This document shows positions 58,901 to 64,000 of a DNA stretch of 64,000 nucleotides, one piece after another (position 1 is the stretch's first letter; the number at the start of each line of letters is the position of its first letter). The stretch comes from Angiostrongylus vasorum. Its lineage: Eukaryota; Nematoda; Chromadorea; Rhabditida; Metastrongylidae. The position numbers and the translations under genes were made by a program. A model generated the notes under the pieces. It did not search any database, was not told the origin of the DNA, and saw only the letters and a program-made list of their open reading frames with translations. The stretch spans positions 33,857 through 97,856 of the forward strand of contig JADANN010000229.1 in NCBI GenBank assembly GCA_018806985.1. Reading direction: 5' to 3'.

Positions 58901-61900
58901 GTCTGTCTCTTCTTAGTTCTTAGCTATAATTGTATGATGTTTTAAATAATTGCCCTTAATCTCAGTTGGTCAAACAAAGAGGGTACTTTAGCGCAGCAAT
59001 GGAGAATGCGAACGCTGCGTGAAGAATATCGGTAAACCGAAGACAGAAATTGGAAACAGAGAGTCCACTCTCATTTTTTCGCATTCTCAGCTGTCCATTG
59101 AAGCAGTGAATAACTTCTAAGTAATAGTTAATTAATTTCGTTTTGATCGCTGGATTTTTGAGCCCACAGGAAGAAGTGAGTAGTCGAGAGTGTTCAGGAG
59201 AAAGTGTTGGACAAAAAGGAGTGAGAATCTCGTTATAATTCATCGTCGTCGGAGTTTTTTTAAAGAAGTTTTTCCCTGTATTGTCTTCTTTTTCGATAGT
59301 TTATCCAAATTTTCTTTGGTCATTTGACATCTGCTTCATGTCATATCACCAATTCACGGTCTTTCTTCAATGAGCAAACACAAGGTCGACATCACTAATT
59401 ATTATTGCTTACTTGATACTTGATACTTGAGCGGCCCGTCCTCACTATTTGTGCGGGCCCCAGCATAATTACCATTTTTCGGAGATTTGTTAAGCCATTG
59501 TGGTTCTCTGGAATCCCGAGGACAGCCTGGCCAAAGTCTGCCCCAGGTCGTCACCACAACAGGCGGTCGCAGCCCTTGTGGATCGGAGGGAGATTTGCCA
59601 CCATGCGACTTTGATACCAGGACGGTGGTGGATCCTGGTATTGGTTTACTCTTAGCTAGGCTTACTGATGGAAACGCCGGACTCCTTCTCAGCTTGGGAG
59701 ACCCTAGCGGGCGACGAATCTCCCCGCTCTACATCGCAGTCCGACACACAGGAACACCTCCCAGCCCACGATGAGGCGGTGAACCGTTGAGAGGCTAATT
59801 ATTATTAATATATATGTATTGCTATGCATAATGATTAATATTAATAGTGTGTTACTATACATTCATTAATTGATATTATTTACGTGTTATTATTATTATT
59901 AGTACCAACATCATGTTTGCCCATTGATGAACACCAGTGAATAATCGATCAATACCGGGGTTCGTAGAGAGTCGGTGTTGGGATTTGCTCGTACCACGAC
60001 TAGATTCTGTTTCAGTTTACCACAGCTCTACTGTCTTATCCCAGTTTCCCAAATGGCCACTTCACCGTGGGTTGCTATGTTCCTTTCTTCTTTATTTTTC
60101 GGAGATTATGTCATTATAATTCTACCAAACAAGATCCATTCACAACTACATAGTGTTTGCATCGTTGCTAGGACTCGTCTACGTAGGGAAAAGCGGATTG
60201 CTGAACTAGAAAAGGAGCTCCTGTTAGTGGAATCGAAACAACATCCCATGTTGCAGCAGAAGCTGCGTGAAATCGAGCAGAAACAGGCCGATGAATTGGA
60301 ATTGATTAATACTGTGTATGAGGTGATTCTTACTTTTACTTACTTCGATACTTGGGCACCCTTCCTCACTGGTTGTGTGAGCCCCAGCATATTGCCCTAT
60401 TTTTCGGAACTTTGCTGGTTTAGCCATTGCGTTTTCCTGGATTCCCGAAAGTCAGCGTGGCCAAGGTTTGCCTCAGGTCGTCACCACCTCAGGCAGTCGC
60501 CACCCTTGCGGATCAGAGAGAGATTTGCCACCATTCGTCTAGTTTGATACCAGGACGGTGGTGGATCCTTACTCTTAGCTGGGCTTCCTGATGGAAACGC
60601 CAGACTCCTCCTCTGCTTAGGAGACCCTACCGAGGAGGTGAATCGTTCCCCCCCACCCGCTCTACATCGCAACCCGACACCCAGGAACACCTCCTTGCCA
60701 TGATGAGGCGGTAAACCTTTCGAAGGACTTTAACTTTTATATCTCGTTTATGGTGTACGTAGCTGCTGATAAATTTTCAATACTAATTTCTAGAAGGAAA
60801 AAGAAGAGGCCGAACGCAAATTCCAACATGAATGCGCTGCAGTAATACGGGAGAGTGAAAGAAAGAGAGGATGAGTTGGTTCAGGTACAGTGTTATGATG
60901 AGCTTTAGCTACTTGTGATCCTACGTGTATTGAATTACAAACTGTGTTACGATTTCTGCAGGGAACGTATAGCCACTCCCTGTTCTTCCACTCTACTTTT
61001 GCTGGTCCATCCTCTTACTCTAAGACAACTCCAAGTGTCTCCTGCGTGCTTTATTTCATTTTTTCCTCTGGTAGAGTCCGATAGATCCAGAAGAACACTA
61101 CAATGTGTCTGTATCCATGAATTGACGATATTTTCTTGCCGAGTATGTGACGATTCTTGTGCTACGCAGAAAGGCGTACCTGGCCTATTGATCGATTTTA
61201 AGTCTTAGATTTCAGATCTGCTTCCATTTTACTAGAAAGTAGATAAAGATTTTGATCAAGGAGAACGCATTCGTGCCCATCGCACGATGGCGTTGAGTTC
61301 TCTGTCATCCCTATCTTCTTTGATAATCATCAAGTATCTCAAGATGCTCGAGCTCCAGTTACTGGCGTGCTCGAACTTTTTGGAATGAAGCTCTTTATGT
61401 TGCTGGTTCTACCGAGAGACTACGACAATGCAGATTTATGCCGAAACGGGGTTCCGCTTGCAAATGTTCTCCCTCAACTTACTTCTTCTGCCATGACCCT
61501 ACCGTTTTCTATTAGACCGCAATTTTCACCCAGTGGCACCCTCCTGCAAAAAAGACGGCAAATTCATCGGGGGGTGATGCTGTATTGAACGTATACTCGC
61601 TTTGTTTTGTATTGCTTTAAATGTCCAACTTAGGCTATGCTAAAGGAGATCGGTGATCGCATACAATCCATTAAAGATGAAGTGGACGCTTTAGATGGAC
61701 GTGGTTGCTCAACGTCTAGCACGAACAGGAAAGGACGGCGTGTCGGAAAGGGGAAAAAAGTAATGAACTATTGTTAGAATTATAATATAACTAGTACTGC
61801 ACGGACGAAAGGAAAGTTTTAAGTACCACTTTTGTTTTCGTAAATCGATTTTTCGAGAAAAAAGTCACTTAAAGGTTGTAATAAATATTTCTGGACAATA

Positions 61901-63950
61901 TGTAGCTTGAGGGAAAACTATCCAGCCATCTTTTGTTCTTTTGGAATGACAGATTTTCTATCACAGTATTCAGGAATTGCAGCAGTTGTTTACAGATGCT
62001 CCATAATTTCTGTGTTCCAGACGCCGTCACGATCCTTCGACGTCTACGGCGAAGAAGACACGTACAAAAAAACCAACAATTATACCTCTGTTACCAGAGC
62101 ATATTATAGCAGAAGATGTCAAACAGGTAAGGATTACTGATAATAACCACTATGATGCTAAGGTATTTGCAAAACTCTGGATAGCGGTGTCTGCGGTGAG
62201 GAACGAACGCGCTACTACCCTTTCTGGTGGCTAGCGCGTTCATCACCACACCATGCGAGTCCTTCGTTTCGCCTGTCTCTCAGTTAGTTCTATCGATCAG
62301 CGTCATCAGCAGTGAGACAGACGAAACGAAGGACCCGCATGATGTGATGGTGTACGCTCTAGCTACCAGAAAGGGTAGTAGCTCGTTCGTTCCTCACCGC
62401 AGACGCCGCTGTCCAGAGTTTTTGCAAATACCTCAGCATCACAGTGGTTGTATACGCTGCCATAAAAAAATTATGTTAGGCAGTAAACAAAAAGTTAGCA
62501 TAGCACCAACAGTAGTTTTCGATGGGACTCAGCAATTTCTTTGAAGTATTTTCGCCCAAGATGTTGGATTATGTCATTTTTCGCCATCTTATTTAGTTCT
62601 TTCTCAAGCGAGAGAACGGAAAACCTGTTAACCGTGCCACTCGTTTTCGGATTTAGGTGAAAACTCCCTAGATTACGAGTTCATGTTGTCGATAATTGCT
62701 TTTCTTCGAAAACATTCATTGATCTTTGTAATGTTTCGTTTTAAATAGAAAAAAAGAGAAAGCTCTCGGCGTTGATCAATCCCTTAGGTATGCGCCATGC
62801 ATTCGACTTCCTTAAGCATTGTTTGGAGGTAATCTGAATGCAGATCAGGCCATTTATAATGACTCCTGGTGGTCTACCGATGTATCGAGCCAGCGCTGCT
62901 ATCCTCCCTGACAAGTCTGGTACCAATTTGCCGACCCCGGAGGGATGGGAGGCTTGGTGGCCATGAGCGAAGGGATCGATTCCCTATGTGTGTTGCAGGG
63001 CGCCTCCGACCACTGTGCCACACGCGCCCTGCAAAATGTTCGTTTCAAAGTTTTTTTATTGAAGCCAAATTACCACGGTTTTGTTATGTTCGTTTGATAG
63101 GGCAAGAACCATTAACGCTTCAAAGTGGACGAGGAACCGCGTGGTCGACTGCTTTTTTCACTAGGTCTCTGCTGCTTTCGTAAGCTCGCAAATCGCCGAC
63201 TTCTTCAAGCTTAGCCTTGTAGCTATTTCTTTCACGTTTCTGGCCCTGATGCTCTTAGTTACACTACCGAATGGAGCTTTTGATGACTTTAATTGTTTGA
63301 ATGATCCTTATGACGGTCGTTGAATCACAGCTCTTCATCGTGATTTGACACCAAAGAATATTCTAGATCGTTAAACATAGATGTTAGTTAAGAAAGACAC
63401 AGAGTAGTTGTTATTGTGATACACACTGTTGCAGCTTGCTCCAGCTGAATGTGTTACATCTGCTGGTGAACATCACAACGTCACTCTAAAGAATAGGAAA
63501 CTGATTTACGATGGGCAAACAGTGGGATTTTCTAGAATTGTTTTTTGAGCTGTCATATTGTTTGTTAGTATATTTAAAGGTTTAGTTACAAAAGAGGTGA
63601 AGCTGTACTGGTGCAAACGGAGAACAGCGCTGCATTCCCAGGAAAGATTCTAACAATTCACGAACGCTACATACAGATAATATCCACTATTCCTGGTTTG
63701 CTGTTATTTTGCTTTTTTTTCACTTGCCTCTTCGTGCTCTACTTAACGTGATATTCCTTCAGTAAGAAGTCGTTTCAAAAATTACATAAAGCAGTGGTTT
63801 ACTTTTTTTAACCACTTGGTTTTTTGATGATAAAGGCATGGGTTGGGCTCTGCATGAACAGGTGCGATTCTAGGAGTCACGCGGGAAGTGCTGGCAACTA
63901 TGGCTGATCTAAGAAGCGGTCTAGTGATTCTCAGAGTTAACACTAACTAA
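55990..63950 (+). CDS. Sds3/BRMS1-family gene (Sin3-HDAC complex subunit)
   Basis: Exons: about 56000-56024 (tentative), 56134-56197, 60172-60322, 60794-60884, 61634-61759, 62021-62126, 63435-63521, 63586-63695, 63874-63950. Order of parts: acidic start, a long coiled coil (REKRIAELEKELLLVESKQH ... ELELINTVYE ... AERKFQHE), a basic linker, IIPLLPEHIIAEDVKQ, then a C-terminal beta domain (LIYDGQT, YKRGEAVLV, LRSGLVILRV). This is the layout of Sds3/SUDS3/BRMS1 proteins, which bridge Sin3 and histone deacetylases in the nucleus. Odd: exon 60794-60884 needs a one-base shift to stay open, and two junctions (61759/62021, 63521/63586) are out of phase. So either the assembly has small indels or this copy is a decaying pseudogene. 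Confidence 0.75.
56000..56024 (+). CDS. Sds3-like gene, tentative acidic exon
   Basis: The frame with AEEEDEEWSP ends at CCAC|GTACGC and fits the next exon in phase. An acidic start is usual for Sds3 proteins. The acceptor (GCCGAAG) is poor. Two other frames are open here, one with a signal-peptide-like MEPTYAVILVIMSSIFTAQG. Confidence 0.35.
56134..56197 (+). CDS. Sds3-like gene, exon
   Basis: Acceptor CTTTTTTCAG, donor GGTCA|GTATCT. Encodes LFAPDLESPSATTATVEKGG. Leaves two bases, exactly what the coiled-coil exon at 60172 needs (making a Gln codon). The intron would be 4.0 kb. Confidence 0.55.
57560..57955 (-). CDS. Candidate minus-strand gene within the Sds3-like intron
   Basis: A GATTTCAG acceptor at about 57937 opens CFIGTYSMPIFEEFALQKME then LVLQDSLAVSRQEDEESFPS and SPPLICDGIVGG. 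A GGCAG|GTGGAA donor and TTTCGCTTAG acceptor (57688) could lead to AQSTGGEVVVFNCGRVIPCD and a stop near 57612, or the frame may continue unspliced for 187 codons. A possible first exon MAKMMCIQGRATYAVS lies at 58082-58035 with a GTAAGT donor, but its phase is off by one. No family recognised. Confidence 0.4.
58959..59243 (-). CDS. Candidate single-exon small protein
   Basis: A 93-codon ATG-to-stop frame (MNYNEILTPFCPTLSPEHSR ... CFNGQLRMRKNESGLSVSNF). No repeat overlap. No domain. May be chance. Confidence 0.25.
59405..59795 (+). repeat. Family C repeat, full copy, in intron
   Basis: From TTGCTTACTTGATACTTGA to GATGAGGCGGTGAACCGTTGAGAGG; nearly identical to 8748-9134. AT-rich sequence follows. 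Confidence 0.9.
60172..60322 (+). CDS. Sds3-like gene, coiled-coil exon
   Basis: Acceptor CGTTGCTAG, donor GAG|GTGATT. About 50 residues of continuous heptad-like helix: LRREKRIAELEKELLLVESK, QHPMLQQKLREIEQKQADEL, ELINTVYE. This is the strongest coding evidence in the gene. Confidence 0.85.
60335..60728 (+). repeat. Family C repeat, copy in the intron after the coiled-coil exon
   Basis: From CTTACTTCGATACTTGGGC to GATGAGGCGGTAAACCTTTCG. It starts only about 13 bases after the donor of exon 60172-60322. Confidence 0.87.
60794..60884 (+). CDS. Sds3-like gene, exon with apparent frameshift
   Basis: Acceptor AATTTCTAG, donor TTCAG|GTACAG. Starts KEKEEAERKFQHECAAVIRE in phase with the previous exon, but reaches TGA at 60871. 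The next frame gives DELVQ and the right phase for exon 61634. The exon is 91 bases where 90 would fit. The suspect spot is the purine run at 60856-60870. Confidence 0.7.
61234..61610 (+). other. Intron with coding-like fragment
   Basis: A frame with VIPIFFDNHQVSQDARAPVT and LELFGMKLFMLLVLPRDYDN is open to 61586. It does not fit the Sds3 family and may be a mobile-element remnant. Confidence 0.3.
61634..61759 (+). CDS. Sds3-like gene, exon
   Basis: Acceptor CAACTTAG, donor AAAAAA|GTAATG. Encodes AMLKEIGDRIQSIKDEVDAL then DGRGCSTSSTNRKGRRVGKG, the end of the coiled coil and a basic linker. Confidence 0.75.
62021..62126 (+). CDS. Sds3-like gene, exon
   Basis: Acceptor GTGTTCCAG, donor AACAG|GTAAGG. 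Frame after the first base: RRHDPSTSTAKKTRTKKPTI then IPLLPEHIIAEDVKQ, the conserved hydrophobic/acidic block before the C-terminal domain. Out of phase by one with exon 61759. Confidence 0.72.
62155..62475. repeat. Family D palindrome, in intron
   Basis: The left arm 62158-62302 (AAGGTATTTGCAAAACTCTGG ... CTCTCAGTTAGTTCTATCGATC) is mirrored by 62310-62443 (GAGACAGACGAAACG ... CCAGAGTTTTTGCAAATACCTC). The loop is about 15 bp. Confidence 0.85.
62755..63032 (-). mobile_element. SINE A copy, in intron
   Basis: Left GAAAGCTCTCGGCGTTGATCAA, right CCACTGTGCCACACGCGCCCTGC (reversed A box). Full length. Confidence 0.88.
63435..63521 (+). CDS. Sds3-like gene, exon
   Basis: Acceptor TGTTGCAG, donor AACA|GTGGGA. 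Encodes LAPAECVTSAGEHHNVTLKN then RKLIYDGQT, the entry into the C-terminal domain (LxYDG). In phase with exon 62126. Confidence 0.75.
63586..63695 (+). CDS. Sds3-like gene, exon
   Basis: Acceptor GGTTTAG, donor CCTG|GTTTGC. Encodes YKRGEAVLVQTENSAAFPGK then ILTIHERYIQIIS, strands of the C-terminal domain. Two bases short in phase against exon 63521. Confidence 0.7.
63874..63950 (+). CDS. Sds3-like gene, terminal exon
   Basis: Acceptor GATTCTAG, in phase with the previous exon. Encodes VTREVLATMADLRSGLVILR then VNTN and stop TAA at 63948-63950. The LRSGLVILR end corresponds to the conserved C-terminal strand of the family. Confidence 0.78.
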
Positions 63951-64000
63951 TAAGAATTTCTTGGATTGTTAAGCCAACACAAGAATAATAAAAACGTTTA

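Overview
This window is nuclear DNA from a multicellular eukaryote, most likely a strongylid nematode of the hookworm group. The evidence is short exons in small introns with T-rich 3' splice sites ending in TTTCAG, RTE-type non-LTR retrotransposons, a mariner relic, and dense tRNA-derived SINEs and palindromic repeats. There is no bacterial, phage or CRISPR content. The organism is inferred from style alone. Most long open frames are shadows or run through repeats. The real genes are strings of 50-470 base exons, many too short to show as ORFs, which I assembled by matching splice sites and reading phase.

Layout. (1) 17.1 kb down to 2.5 kb, minus strand: 17 exons join in one phase (815 codons) and encode a protein with about fourteen C2H2-like zinc fingers, several split across exon junctions. 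More coding sequence on the same strand (1107-773, 204-1) may be its downstream part and runs off the window. (2) 22.0-17.6 kb, minus strand: a second chain of short phase-matched exons for a protein I do not recognise. The same strand ends at 17.63 kb in a stop codon after a hydrophobic C-terminal segment. (3) 22-40 kb: mostly repeats, with two copies of a decayed retroelement-like sequence, an 8-bp satellite, long palindromes and a few orphan coding-like pieces. (4) 45-40.9 kb, minus strand: a GATA-type zinc-finger transcription factor with its finger split by an intron. (5) 45.8-54.7 kb: three RTE retrotransposon copies, two forward and one reverse, all defective. (6) 56-63.95 kb, plus strand: an Sds3/BRMS1-family gene (Sin3 histone-deacetylase complex subunit) with its stop in the window; its introns hold repeats and two minus-strand coding candidates.

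Repeats. Five interspersed families recur: SINE A (about 280 bp, tRNA-like head), SINE B (about 300 bp, tRNA-like head), a 390-bp family C often next to (TA)n, palindromic family D with a tRNA-like promoter remnant, and foldback elements E whose arms carry a conserved TTTCGACGTCTTCGTCTTC-type core. Three gene products (multi-finger protein, GATA factor, Sds3-like subunit) are expected nuclear regulators. Nothing in the sequence shows that they act together.
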